From Autumnicola lenta (GTDB taxonomy: Bacteria > Bacteroidota > Bacteroidia > Flavobacteriales > Flavobacteriaceae), in the NCBI RefSeq assembly GCF_031846515.1, contig NZ_JAVRHO010000005.1, forward strand, positions 140,647 to 204,646: 64,000 nucleotides of DNA. Reading direction: 5' to 3'. Of this stretch, positions 43,430 to 52,154 are shown one piece after another (position 1 is the stretch's first letter; each line of letters opens with the position of its first letter). The notes beneath the pieces were generated by a model, which worked only from the letters and a program-made list of their open reading frames with translations, ran no database searches and had not been told where the DNA came from. A program made the position numbers and the translations under genes.

Positions 43430-44995
43430 TTAAGATATTAGTGGTAATTTAATTATAAATGTTGTTCCTTTTCCTTTTTCGCTTTCCACATAGATTTCCC
43501 CGTGATGGTCTTCAATAATCTGTTTTGCATATGCCAGTCCCAATCCATGGCCTTTTACATTGTGGATATTCCCTGTGTGTTCGCGATAAAACTTATCGAA
43601 TATTTTCTTCTGGACCGCTCTTGTCATCCCGGCTCCCTGGTCCCTTATTTTCAGGATGATCATAGTTTTTACATTCTCTGTGTAAATGTCAATATTAGGC
43701 TGATTTGGACTGTACTTAATTGCATTGTCGAGTATATTGACGATCACATTAGTAAAATGGTCTTCATTAGCCAGGATTGATGATTTTAGAGCGGCAAAAT
43801 GTGTCTGGACATATCCACCGCGGTCTTCCACAATTAATTCCACATGGGTGATGGCGTCTTTAATAATCTCGTGCAGCCGGTGTCTTTCTTTCTTAAGGTC
43901 GAGCTCGTTTTTTTCCAGTTTTGATATACGCAGCACGTTTTCTACCTGTGCATGCATCCTTTTATTTTCGTCTCTTATCATACCCAGATAGCGGTTTACC
44001 TTCTCCTTATCGTTTATAATCTTCGGATTTTTTATCGCATCTAAGGCGAGGTTAATTGTTGCTATAGGTGTTTTAAACTCATGTGTCATATTATTAATAA
44101 AATCGGTCTTGATCTGCGAAATCTGCCGTTGCTTTATAAGTTGCGAGAGCGCACTGGAATAAGCGATCACTATTATTAAAGTAAGTACAATAGACAATGC
44201 AGCCATAAGAATAACCGAGGACAGCACTACTTTCTTCTTGCCCATAAAATTCACTATGAGCCGGTAATTACTGTTTCCATCAGCATCCCCAAATAACGGA
44301 ACTCCATAAGTTGCCGGGTGATCCAGGGAAAAATTATCTGAATGCAAATTCGTTGCAATGGAATTATTAAAAACAGCAAATTCAAATTCACTTTTTACAT
44401 CCCGTCGCTCAAGCTCTGCTCTTAGAAGGTTCTCGATAGTCTCCTCGCTCACCCTGCTGTGCACGGGTAGTTTTTCTGTAACTCCCGAAATTAGCCGGCG
44501 CAGTGATTCTTTTTCCACATCCTTCATCCGTACCATTCGCTCTATCTGCTCCTGCGCACTTACATCCTGACCATCAAGTTTTTTATTTATTATATTGGTG
44601 ACTCTCTTATTGATGAGCTTTGTAAATTGAATACTATCCTGATTTGCATCTAAAAACCCGGACGATATCTTATAATCCTCCTCTAAAAAAGACTCTGACT
44701 GGAAGAAATCTTCATTCCGCAGTTTGTCCCTGTCCAGGCTAAAATATTCGGTAAGGGTAACGCCCTGCAGCGAACTGTTGTCTTTATCTATCGAATCAAA
44801 CCTGAACCAGTAACTTTCGAGTTCTCTATTCTGAATTTCTTCAGAAACATTTAAAAGTACCTGTTTGGCATCATAAGAAAACTGCTCTTCCTTATCGTCT
44901 ATTGTTGTCTTAATCCAATATCCCTGGACGAAAATAATGCCGATAAGAGAGAGGCTCATTAGGACAACGAGAAGGAAAAAAATCTTCTTATTCAT
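43430..44995 (-). CDS. rprX: Sensor histidine kinase (RprX-like)
   Basis: A 521-residue membrane kinase. The N-terminal helix (5-25) and second helix (258-280) enclose a periplasmic sensor of about 230 residues with heptad-like acidic stretches. HisKA has FINNMTHEFKTPIATINLAL with His305. The ATPase domain shows NVIVNILDNAIKYSPN, IRDQGAGM and GHGLGLAYAKQI. The signal sensed is unknown. It is first in a two-gene operon. A 9-bp inverted repeat and a TAnnTTTG element lie just upstream. Confidence 0.92.
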   Translation of the reverse strand: MNKKIFFLLVVLMSLSLIGIIFVQGYWIKTTIDDKEEQFSYDAKQVLLNVSEEIQNRELESYWFRFDSIDKDNSSLQGVTLTEYFSLDRDKLRNEDFFQSESFLEEDYKISSGFLDANQDSIQFTKLINKRVTNIINKKLDGQDVSAQEQIERMVRMKDVEKESLRRLISGVTEKLPVHSRVSEETIENLLRAELERRDVKSEFEFAVFNNSIATNLHSDNFSLDHPATYGVPLFGDADGNSNYRLIVNFMGKKKVVLSSVILMAALSIVLTLIIVIAYSSALSQLIKQRQISQIKTDFINNMTHEFKTPIATINLALDAIKNPKIINDKEKVNRYLGMIRDENKRMHAQVENVLRISKLEKNELDLKKERHRLHEIIKDAITHVELIVEDRGGYVQTHFAALKSSILANEDHFTNVIVNILDNAIKYSPNQPNIDIYTENVKTMIILKIRDQGAGMTRAVQKKIFDKFYREHTGNIHNVKGHGLGLAYAKQIIEDHHGEIYVESEKGKGTTFIIKLPLIS

Positions 44996-44999
44996 GCCT

Positions 45000-45007
45000 C
45001 AAAAGTA
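45000..45007 (-). promoter_or_regulatory. -7 element right before the histidine kinase start
   Basis: On the minus strand TACTTTTG matches TAnnTTTG only 4 bp before the ATG. If used, the mRNA would be nearly leaderless. No TTTG lies at the normal distance. Confidence 0.35.
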
Positions 45008-45012
45008 AGATT

Positions 45013-45050
45013 TTAACATTTAGAGGTCTGAGGGTTTAACCAAATGTTAA
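45013..45050. promoter_or_regulatory. Inverted repeat TTAACATTT/AAATGTTAA upstream of the two-component operon
   Basis: Perfect 9-bp arms at 45013-45021 and 45042-45050. The position, just upstream of the kinase gene, fits an operator, perhaps of the regulator itself. Confidence 0.4.
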
Positions 45051-45061
45051 CAGAACTTAGG

Positions 45062-45652
45062 CTAATTTTTACGCGCTTTTAAGAGAATAGCGTGTAGATT
45101 TTCTACATCCCTGCGGGTTTGCTCCAGCTGAAGATTTTGGATCTGGAAATCGGCCAGTTTTGCCTTACGTTCATCATCCCATTGATTGTTCATTCGTTCC
45201 TGAATATCTTCAACAGAAGAATTATCGCGCGCTTTAATTCGTCTTATTTTTTCTTCACGTGGGGCAGTAACCAAAATTGTGTAGTCACATTTTTTGTAAC
45301 CTTCTTTTTCGAAAAGTATGGCAGCTTCATAAATAACGTAAGGCGCGTCCTGCTGTAATTTCCAGTTTTCGAAATCAGCAGCCACGGCAGGATGAATGAT
45401 AATATTTAGGAGATTCAGTTTTTTCTGGTCATTAAAAACCCTGGAAGCAATAAACTTTCTGTCGGGAAGATTGTCACGGTAGGAATCTAAACCAAAAAGA
45501 GAGGTGATTTCTCTTTTAATATTTTCAGAAGTATTCATTAGATGTTTTGCAGCGTCGTCTGCAATGTAAACCGGAATTCCCAGTTCCTCAAAAAAATTAG
45601 CCACGGTAGTTTTTCCGCTTCCAATACCGCCGGTAAGACCTACAATTTTCAT
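45062..45652 (-). CDS. coaE: Dephospho-CoA kinase
   Basis: A 196-residue kinase with the P-loop GLTGGIGSGKTTVANFF at 5-21, then IPVYIADDAAK, FNDQKKLNLLNIIIHPAV and TILVTAPREEKIRRIKARD. It adds the 3'-phosphate in the last step of CoA synthesis. Length is normal. It stands between the two-component operon and the YbbR gene, separated from the latter by 692 bp of repeats. Confidence 0.94.
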   Translation of the reverse strand: MKIVGLTGGIGSGKTTVANFFEELGIPVYIADDAAKHLMNTSENIKREITSLFGLDSYRDNLPDRKFIASRVFNDQKKLNLLNIIIHPAVAADFENWKLQQDAPYVIYEAAILFEKEGYKKCDYTILVTAPREEKIRRIKARDNSSVEDIQERMNNQWDDERKAKLADFQIQNLQLEQTRRDVENLHAILLKARKN

Positions 45653-45660
45653 CTTATTGT

Positions 45661-46344
45661 TATTTCTGATTTTTTATTTTCTAAAGTTCAGACTGGCAGC
45701 TTCCCAAAAATGGTAATTTTCGACCTCTTTAATTGTCACGAATCCACTAATAACTTCGTACCCACTTCCGTACCTCGTCTTTGTCTCCTGTCTCCTGATT
45801 CAGTTTAAAGATGATGCTCTAAAATGAAAATTATCGGCTTTATTTTTTGTCACGAAAACATGAATAAAGTTTTGTATATTTCGTATCTGTAAATCTTCTA
45901 ATGGTACAGCAAGGCTTCGACAAGCTCAGCCGGACTCTGTCTGTTTTCTTCCAAAAGTCTTACTGACCTTATCCGATTGGGTTAGCTTCCACTTTTATCT
46001 ACTTCGTACTTCGCACCTCGTGCTTCTAAAGCGTAGCTCTTGTTTCCTGATCCAGTTTAAATGAAGTTCTTAAAATGAGAATTATCGACCGCCTTATCTG
46101 CCACGAATCCACGAATAAAGTTTTATTCACTTCGTACTTTGAAATTCGCCCCTTGCCCTTCTGAATGCTCTGGTATAAAGGAGAAAATTTTCTGTAACCA
46201 ATCGACCTCTCGACTCCGCTCGAGGTGACATCCGCCTTTTCATTGCTACTTAGTCATCCTCGTTCTTGTCTCCTGTTTCCTGTTTCAGTTAAAGATGAAG
46301 TCTCTAAAATGACCATTATTGACTTCTTTATTTCGTACTTCTAT
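45661..46344 (+). repeat. Intergenic array of degenerate composite repeats
   Basis: No gene was found. Four versions of the 16-bp motif lie at 45713-45728, 45826-45841, 46077-46092 and 46311-46326. The last three follow a TCTCCTGTTTCCTGATTCAG-like word and a GTTTAAA(N)TCTAAAATG lead. Most are followed by CACGAATCCACGAATAAAG-like and ACTTCGTACTTCG-like words. Also present are CTTCGACAAGCTCAGCCGG (45911-45929) and CTCGACTCCGCTCGAGGTGA near 46209. The units read on the plus strand although both flanking genes are on the minus strand. Confidence 0.8.
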
Positions 46345-47298
46345 TTATTTCTTGATCACAAACTGGATCTTTCGCTCACTCAGCCTAACCTGAGTCACAA
46401 AATCCGGTTTTTCCACAACTTCAGCTATAAAATAGTCTTCGCCCTCGTTCACCTTGCTATAGTCGCACACCACCCTAAAATCTGAAGCCTTTACTTTATC
46501 ATAATCTTCCAGGTTCACCTGGTAATACAGCAAAATCCGTTTTGGAAAATAAGAGAGATTCAGGTTATCGGGCACGTTAATTACCTCAACCGGGATCTGC
46601 ACACTGCCTTCAGTAAATTTCTCTACTTCAAGTGCATATTTCACTTCAGTTTTATAAAAATTAAGCATTCCCAGGTTTGTAGTATCAATTGGAACTGTTC
46701 CAGAGATATCGCGGTTTACGTCGTTCCTTTGAATGTTCACCGTCTGTACCCTGCTAATCGTATCGATAATATTCTCAGGCCCACTCACAGTAATTGAATC
46801 GGGCTCCAGCCTCACATTTTCTCCTGCGGAATAGCCCACAGCGTAGTTTACATTTATATTTGGGACAACGGCGACCCGTGTTTCCTTTTTCGGCTGAAAG
46901 GGAATTACGATCTCATCTTCAAGAAATGTAGAATTTTCGAAATCTATCTGCAGTTCTTCTGAAATTTCATTAAGGTTACTATCGATTTTATACACAAGAT
47001 TTCCCTCCTGAACTTCAGCATCTGCAAGATCTATATTCAGTTCCGGCTTAAAAAGCTGATAGTAAATAATAAAAAAGCCCTGATCCTGAATGCGCATGGG
47101 CACACTCTCCGGTTTTCCCTCAGAAATGCTTTTGTCCAGCGGAGCATTGGAATAGTGTACAGGAATCTGAATTATCTGAGTATACTCTTTGGAAAGTTGC
47201 ACCAAAAGCCAGGTCAATGCCGAAAAAAATAAAAAGACAGAGAATATCTTGACACTCGATCTTTTAAAACTCGGCCTACCTATTTTGAATGTGCGCAT
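46345..47298 (-). CDS. YbbR-domain (CdaR-like) membrane-anchored protein
   Basis: A 317-residue protein. One transmembrane helix near residues 19-36 is followed by two or three YbbR repeats, seen as strand patterns such as SITVSGPENIIDTISRVQTV and GSVQIPVEVINVP. In Firmicutes, YbbR/CdaR regulates the diadenylate cyclase CdaA. No cyclase gene is here, and Bacteroidota members probably have another role at the envelope. Its start overlaps the glycosyltransferase gene by 23 bp. Confidence 0.82.
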   Translation of the reverse strand: MRTFKIGRPSFKRSSVKIFSVFLFFSALTWLLVQLSKEYTQIIQIPVHYSNAPLDKSISEGKPESVPMRIQDQGFFIIYYQLFKPELNIDLADAEVQEGNLVYKIDSNLNEISEELQIDFENSTFLEDEIVIPFQPKKETRVAVVPNINVNYAVGYSAGENVRLEPDSITVSGPENIIDTISRVQTVNIQRNDVNRDISGTVPIDTTNLGMLNFYKTEVKYALEVEKFTEGSVQIPVEVINVPDNLNLSYFPKRILLYYQVNLEDYDKVKASDFRVVCDYSKVNEGEDYFIAEVVEKPDFVTQVRLSERKIQFVIKK

Positions 47299-48298
47299 CT
47301 TTAAAAAATAATTGAGGAAACACTTTCTCCTCGTTTTTGTTTAAAACCTGAATTTGGTAAAATGATCTTAGAAATCCATAGCCATAACCTGAAAATTGTA
47401 TAAAAACTGCCGGCACCGCCAAAATGCCAATTTTCAGACTTCTATTTCTCACCGCAGCATCTATGCCAATGACACCGAAATATAAGATATATATCGCAAC
47501 AAAAATAGGTATGCCGAAAATTGCCAAAATAATGGATGCACCTAAACCTACTATAAAAACCGAAGGAAACCAATACGTAATTTTAGCCGATCCCGGGTGC
47601 CATTTGTTCAAAATAGGCCTTACCAGTCCGAATTTCTTTACCTGGAGATAAAATTTACTCCAGTCAATTCGCCGTTTATGAAAAACTTTAGCTTCGGGAA
47701 TAAGGCAGGTGCTAAAATTGGCAATTATCAACCTTAACGATAAATCCGGATCTTCGCCGGGATGGATTCTTCCGAAGCCGCCGGTTTTTTGAAAAGCTTC
47801 CTTGGAAATCCCCATATTAAAGCTCCGTGGCTGAAATTTATTTACCGAAGATTTCTTTCCGCGGATTCCGCCGGTAGTTAAAACCGAAGTCATGCTGTAA
47901 TCTATGGCTTTTTGAAGATCGCTGAAGGATTCGTGTGCCGCATCTGGCCCTCCAAAGCAGTCGCAGTAGTTATATTTCAGAAAAAGATCGACCTGATTTA
48001 AATAATCTGAAGGAAGAATAACGTCGGAATCCAGGATCAGGAAATAATTGCCTTTTGCCCGCTCCATTCCGTAATTTCGGGAACTCCCGGGACCGGAATT
48101 CGGTTTAAAATAATAGCTTATCTGAAGCTGATCTTTAAATTCTGAAACTACCCCTTCAGAAGAAATTGTTGAGCCATCTTCTATAATTACCACTTCAAAA
48201 GGAGCTTCAAAATCAAGCTGAAGCATACTTTGCAGCAATTCCCTGGTTTCTACCGGACGGTTAAAAACGGGAATTATAAAAGAATAATTCAAATTCAT
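47276..48298 (-). CDS. Family 2 glycosyltransferase
   Basis: A 340-residue GT2 enzyme. The GT-A core has FIIPVFNRPVETRELL, VVIIEDGST, GPGSSRNYGMERAKGNYF and the DXD-like LDSDVI that binds the metal-nucleotide sugar. Later GGFGRIHPGEDPDLSLRL fits the acceptor-side ED motif. Two hydrophobic helices near 245-290 anchor it to the membrane. It probably builds envelope glycan or lipid-linked sugar. It overlaps the YbbR gene. Confidence 0.9.
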   Translation of the reverse strand: MNLNYSFIIPVFNRPVETRELLQSMLQLDFEAPFEVVIIEDGSTISSEGVVSEFKDQLQISYYFKPNSGPGSSRNYGMERAKGNYFLILDSDVILPSDYLNQVDLFLKYNYCDCFGGPDAAHESFSDLQKAIDYSMTSVLTTGGIRGKKSSVNKFQPRSFNMGISKEAFQKTGGFGRIHPGEDPDLSLRLIIANFSTCLIPEAKVFHKRRIDWSKFYLQVKKFGLVRPILNKWHPGSAKITYWFPSVFIVGLGASIILAIFGIPIFVAIYILYFGVIGIDAAVRNRSLKIGILAVPAVFIQFSGYGYGFLRSFYQIQVLNKNEEKVFPQLFFKDAHIQNR

Positions 48299-48313
48299 CT
48301 CATAAACTGATAA

Positions 48314-48381
48314 TAAAAAAGGCTGTTGAAAAAGTACAAATCATCATTTTAACCGATGAATTACTTCTTTAACAGCCTTTC
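48314..48381 (-). terminator. Intrinsic terminator of fabI
   Basis: On the minus strand AAAGGCTGTTA pairs with TCAACAGCCTTT across a loop of about 40 nt, followed by TTATTA. It lies just after the fabI stop. Confidence 0.7.
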
Positions 48382-48401
48382 CCTATTTTATGCGAAAGCA
48401 A

Positions 48402-49226
48402 TTACTCTTCCTGGTCTTTTTCAAAAGCTTCCATCACCTGCTGGCTCACACCCATGTTTGAGAATCCGCCGTCGTTGTACAAGTTCTGAAGCGTCACCTT
48501 TTTCGTTAAATCTGAAAACAGGGAAACCGTATAATCTGCACAATCCTGGGCGGTTGCGTTACCCAGCGGCGACATTTTATCTGCATAAGCAATAAATCCG
48601 CCAAAACCTTTCACGCCCTGACCTGCCGTGGTTGGCGTTGGAGACTGGGAAATTGTATTGACCCGGACTTTCTTCTCTTTTCCGAAGAAATATCCGAAAC
48701 TACGCGCAATAGATTCCAAATATGCTTTGTTATCTGCCATGTCATTATAATCTGGAAAAACTTTTTGAGCAGCGATATAAGAAAGGGCAACGATACTTCC
48801 CCACTCAATCATCGCATCTTTTTTGTAGAGCGCCTGCATGGTTTTATGAAAAGAAACCGCAGAAACGTCCCATCCTTTGGTGGTGTAATCGTAATTCATA
48901 TCTGTATAATGGTTGCCTTTACGAACGTTTACAGACATCCCGATGGAGTGAAGTACAAAATCCAGTTTCCCGCCCAGGATCTCCTGTGCTTTATCCACGA
49001 GGTTTTCAAGATCTTCAACTTTAGTGGCATCGGCAGGAATAATTTCGGCACCGGTTTTCTCTCCAAGGTTCTTGATATCTCCCATCCTCATTGCTATAGG
49101 CGCATTGGTCAGTACAAACTGTCCACCTTCTTCATGTACACGTTCAGCAGTTTTCCATGCGATAGAATTCTCATCTAGCGCACCAAATATGATCCCTTTT
49201 TTTCCTTTTAGCAGGTTATATGACAT
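48402..49226 (-). CDS. fabI: Enoyl-[acyl-carrier-protein] reductase (NADH)
   Basis: A 274-residue short-chain reductase. Marks: the nucleotide loop GALDENSIAWKTAERVHEEGG, LDFVLHSIGMS, and the catalytic Tyr and Lys in SYIAAQKVFPDYNDMADNKAYLE, then RVNTISQSPTPTTAGQGVKG. It reduces the enoyl bond in each round of fatty acid elongation. The ENSIAW lead in place of the SIA start is usual for FabI. It is a single gene with its own terminator. Confidence 0.94.
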   Translation of the reverse strand: MSYNLLKGKKGIIFGALDENSIAWKTAERVHEEGGQFVLTNAPIAMRMGDIKNLGEKTGAEIIPADATKVEDLENLVDKAQEILGGKLDFVLHSIGMSVNVRKGNHYTDMNYDYTTKGWDVSAVSFHKTMQALYKKDAMIEWGSIVALSYIAAQKVFPDYNDMADNKAYLESIARSFGYFFGKEKKVRVNTISQSPTPTTAGQGVKGFGGFIAYADKMSPLGNATAQDCADYTVSLFSDLTKKVTLQNLYNDGGFSNMGVSQQVMEAFEKDQEE

Positions 49227-49550
49227 TTTTTATTCTTTTTTGGTTGATAGCGGGTAAAGATAACAAAGATGTTTGAATTCTATTCCCTCTTTTCCGTTTG
49301 TTGATAATTAGGACAAAAACATATTTTAACTGAAAATTTTTAAAATCTGAATTTTCTCCCGCAGACTATGCAGATTAACGCAGAAGCTAAAAGAGTTTGT
49401 TGTTGATAGTTCGACGTTAAGGCTGTGGATTTTTGGAGTGAAATTTCCTGGTTCTTGTCTCCTGTTTCCTGATTCATTACAACCAAAACTTACCAGAAAC
49501 TTTCCTCTCTCCACTTTTCACTAAACACTATTTTCACTCTTCACCACTAA
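49227..49550. other. Intergenic stretch of 324 bp with word-like repeats
   Basis: No gene. It contains CTCCCGCAGACTATGCAGAT (49358-49377), related to the CGCAGAT stretch at 33.8 kb, and CTTGTCTCCTGTTTCCTGAT (49454-49473), shared with the 45.7-46.3 kb array. No clear 16-bp motif copy was seen. Confidence 0.55.
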
Positions 49551-51206
49551 CTACTCACTCAACAACTCTTTGGCGTGTGCCCGTGCAGATTCGCTAATAT
49601 TGTTACCACCCAGCATCATGGCCAGCTCTTCTACCCTGTCTGGAATTTGAAGTTGTTTTATTTTTGTGGTGGTAACATCTGCAGTATCTTCTTTAAATAT
49701 TTTGAAGTGACTATTCCCTTTACCCGCGATTTGCGGAAGATGTGTAATGGCAATTACCTGCATATTATTACCCATCCGCTGAAGGATCTCCCCCATTTTT
49801 TGAGCAATATCGCCCGAAACCCCGGTGTCGATCTCATCAAAAATAATAGTAGGTAAATTGCTTTGCGCAGCGAGTATGCTTTTTACGGCCAGCATGATCC
49901 TGGAAAGTTCCCCGCCCGAAGCTGCTTTTTTCATTTCCTTAAACTCTCCTCCTTTATTCGCTGCCAAATACCAGTATAACTGATCCTGTCCATTTGGTAA
50001 GAAAATTTTCTGCTTCTCAAGATTGATTTTCAGCCTTGCATTTGGCATGCCGAGTGCCGCAAGGGTTTCTTCAGCTTTGAGGATAAACGGCGGAATTATT
50101 TTTTTCCGGTTCGCGTGGAGTTTATCTGCAACCTTTTTTAATTCGGTTTCCTTATCGGCAATGGCTTTGTTTAAATCAGAAAGATCGCTTTCTGCGTTTT
50201 CACTCGCCAAAACTTTCTTCTGAAGTTCTTCCTGGATTTCCTGTAATTCTTCTATACTGCCCGCAGCATGTTTCTTCTGAAGGTTGTAAATAAGCTGAAG
50301 TTTTGTATTGGTAGCTTCCAGTTCTTCAGGGTTTGCCTCTACTTTTTCCAGCGCTCCGGCTATTTCTTCAGCAATATCATCGAGCTCAATAATAACGCTC
50401 TGCACCCGCTCATGCATGCTGCCATAGTTTGCCGAAAATGTTGAAATTTTGGCAAGGTTTGTCCTAACTTCTTTTAAGGTTTCAAGACTTCCTATTTCCT
50501 CCTGGGTAACATTAATGAGGGCTGCACTTAACTGCTCGGTTAATTCTTCTACATTATTCAGCTCTTCATAACGTTCTTCCAGCTCTTCCTGCATTCCGGG
50601 TTTAAGCTTGGCTTCCTGGAGTTCATTCAGTAAAAATAAATTGTAATCGTATTCTTTTGCGGCCTGCGCCTGCTCTTCTTTTAAATCGACCGCCCTTTTT
50701 TGCAGTTTTCGATATTCTTTTAGATGCTGTTTATATTCGATAGTTACGCCTTCATTTTTAGCAATGGTATCAATTACCTGGAACTGATAATCTATATTTC
50801 CAAGACTCAGCGTTTCATGCTGACTATGAATATCGATTAAATAAGCGCCCAATGCATTTAAAGAGCTCAGGTTAACCGGAGTATCATTTACAAAAGCACG
50901 TGATTTACCCGAGGCAAGAATTTCTCTTCGGATAATGGTCGTTGACTCGTAATCCAGATCTTCCGCAGAGAAAAAATCCTTCAGCTTATAATTTGAAATA
51001 TTAAAGCTGCCTTCTATAACGCATTTTTTATCTGCATTACGAATTGCGCCATAGTCTGCCCTGTTGCCCAAAAGAAGGCCCAGCGCACCAAGCATTATAG
51101 ATTTTCCTGCACCGGTTTCCCCAGTAATGGTAGTAAATCCCGGCTGAAGATTAATATTAATATCTTCTATTAAAGCGTAATTTTTTATTGAAAGTGCTGT
51201 TAGCAA
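49551..51206 (-). CDS. recN: DNA repair protein RecN
   Basis: A 551-residue SMC-like ATPase. Walker A is TTITGETGAGKSIMLGAL (29-46). The middle holds long coiled coils (about 150-360). The C-terminal signature ASGGELSRIMLAVKSIL is followed by the Walker B TIIFDEIDTGVSG and AITHLPQIAGKG. RecN helps double-strand break repair by recombination. It is the last gene of the bamD-rpoZ-coaBC-porD-recN block. Confidence 0.95.
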   Translation of the reverse strand: MLTALSIKNYALIEDININLQPGFTTITGETGAGKSIMLGALGLLLGNRADYGAIRNADKKCVIEGSFNISNYKLKDFFSAEDLDYESTTIIRREILASGKSRAFVNDTPVNLSSLNALGAYLIDIHSQHETLSLGNIDYQFQVIDTIAKNEGVTIEYKQHLKEYRKLQKRAVDLKEEQAQAAKEYDYNLFLLNELQEAKLKPGMQEELEERYEELNNVEELTEQLSAALINVTQEEIGSLETLKEVRTNLAKISTFSANYGSMHERVQSVIIELDDIAEEIAGALEKVEANPEELEATNTKLQLIYNLQKKHAAGSIEELQEIQEELQKKVLASENAESDLSDLNKAIADKETELKKVADKLHANRKKIIPPFILKAEETLAALGMPNARLKINLEKQKIFLPNGQDQLYWYLAANKGGEFKEMKKAASGGELSRIMLAVKSILAAQSNLPTIIFDEIDTGVSGDIAQKMGEILQRMGNNMQVIAITHLPQIAGKGNSHFKIFKEDTADVTTTKIKQLQIPDRVEELAMMLGGNNISESARAHAKELLSE

Positions 51207-51266
51207 TGTCGAGAATTTTGAGCCTAAAGATACCTAAGAAATAATTGCGAATCAAACTAAATGCAC

Positions 51267-52154
51267 TTATTGAAGACTATTCCAGTTTCTGGAATATCGC
51301 GGTGCAATATTATTTAAAGTCTGAACTAATGGAGTTAGCGGAATTTCTGGTCCACCACCAAAAACACGTTCAATTTCATCTGCTTTTGAATCGAAAAAAG
51401 TACGCAACAGCAGGGAATTTGACCTGCGGCTATTCATTACTTCCAGCTTTTCCAGAGCTCCGGCAATTGCCATTTTTCCCGCCAAAAGGTCTGTGTGCAT
51501 TACATCCAGGCCAAGACGGTGGTATTCGTATAAAGCAGCACGATATTCTGCATAGGAGTTGGAAAGCAAATCTGTATTTAATCTATAGCGTGAACGTGAA
51601 CCGTCTGCCCCTCTCCAGCCCTGAGAATTTCCCTGCTGCGAGGTAGTTACAATTCTGTTTGCTTCTTCATAATACTCAGAGCCGCCATTTAGCTGAAATG
51701 TATCGGCGTCCATACCTAAAATAGTATAGACATAGAAGGAAACCACCGAGACAAGATTGGACACATACGAATTCTCATTGTAATTTAAGGGTTGATACTC
51801 CCTGTAATTAAAGTTGAATTGTTCATCATTAAAATTAAAAACAGGAGAAATCATGGAAGTTCCGAAAACCGGACGGGAGGATTGTACCTGGATAGTCCCA
51901 CTGAAGGATTCCCCTTCAAAACTGTTGATGGTGATAAACATACTGCAGTTAATCCGCTCGTTATTTTCAAACTCCAGGTTCGTCCAGGTATTCTGATTTA
52001 CAAAATCTGAAAGCGACCGTTGCAAAGTGCTGAAAACTGAAAGATTGCTCTGCCCGGTTTGCTCTGCATTAATTACAATTTCGCAGTTAAGTTCCTGGGC
52101 GCTGACTAAGCTGAAGCTAATGAAACACAGAAAAAATATGAGAAAACTACGCAT
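51267..52154 (-). CDS. porD: Type IX secretion system protein PorD (DUF4835)
   Basis: A 295-residue protein with a signal peptide (cut near VSAQ at 19). DUF4835 marks: QELNCEIVINAEQTGQSN, FEGESFSGTIQVQSSRPVFGTS, FYVYTILGMDADTF and the late LEVMNSRRSNSLLLRTFFDSKADE. PorD is needed for T9SS function in Porphyromonas, so its presence fits the T9SS-sorted HYR protein at 36-42 kb. It overlaps coaBC by 8 bp. Confidence 0.9.
   Translation of the reverse strand: MRSFLIFFLCFISFSLVSAQELNCEIVINAEQTGQSNLSVFSTLQRSLSDFVNQNTWTNLEFENNERINCSMFITINSFEGESFSGTIQVQSSRPVFGTSMISPVFNFNDEQFNFNYREYQPLNYNENSYVSNLVSVVSFYVYTILGMDADTFQLNGGSEYYEEANRIVTTSQQGNSQGWRGADGSRSRYRLNTDLLSNSYAEYRAALYEYHRLGLDVMHTDLLAGKMAIAGALEKLEVMNSRRSNSLLLRTFFDSKADEIERVFGGGPEIPLTPLVQTLNNIAPRYSRNWNSLQ

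Noticed and set aside
46345..47298. c-di-AMP system based on the YbbR protein
   Set aside because: No DisA/CdaA cyclase or phosphodiesterase gene is in the window, so this link is not supported here.
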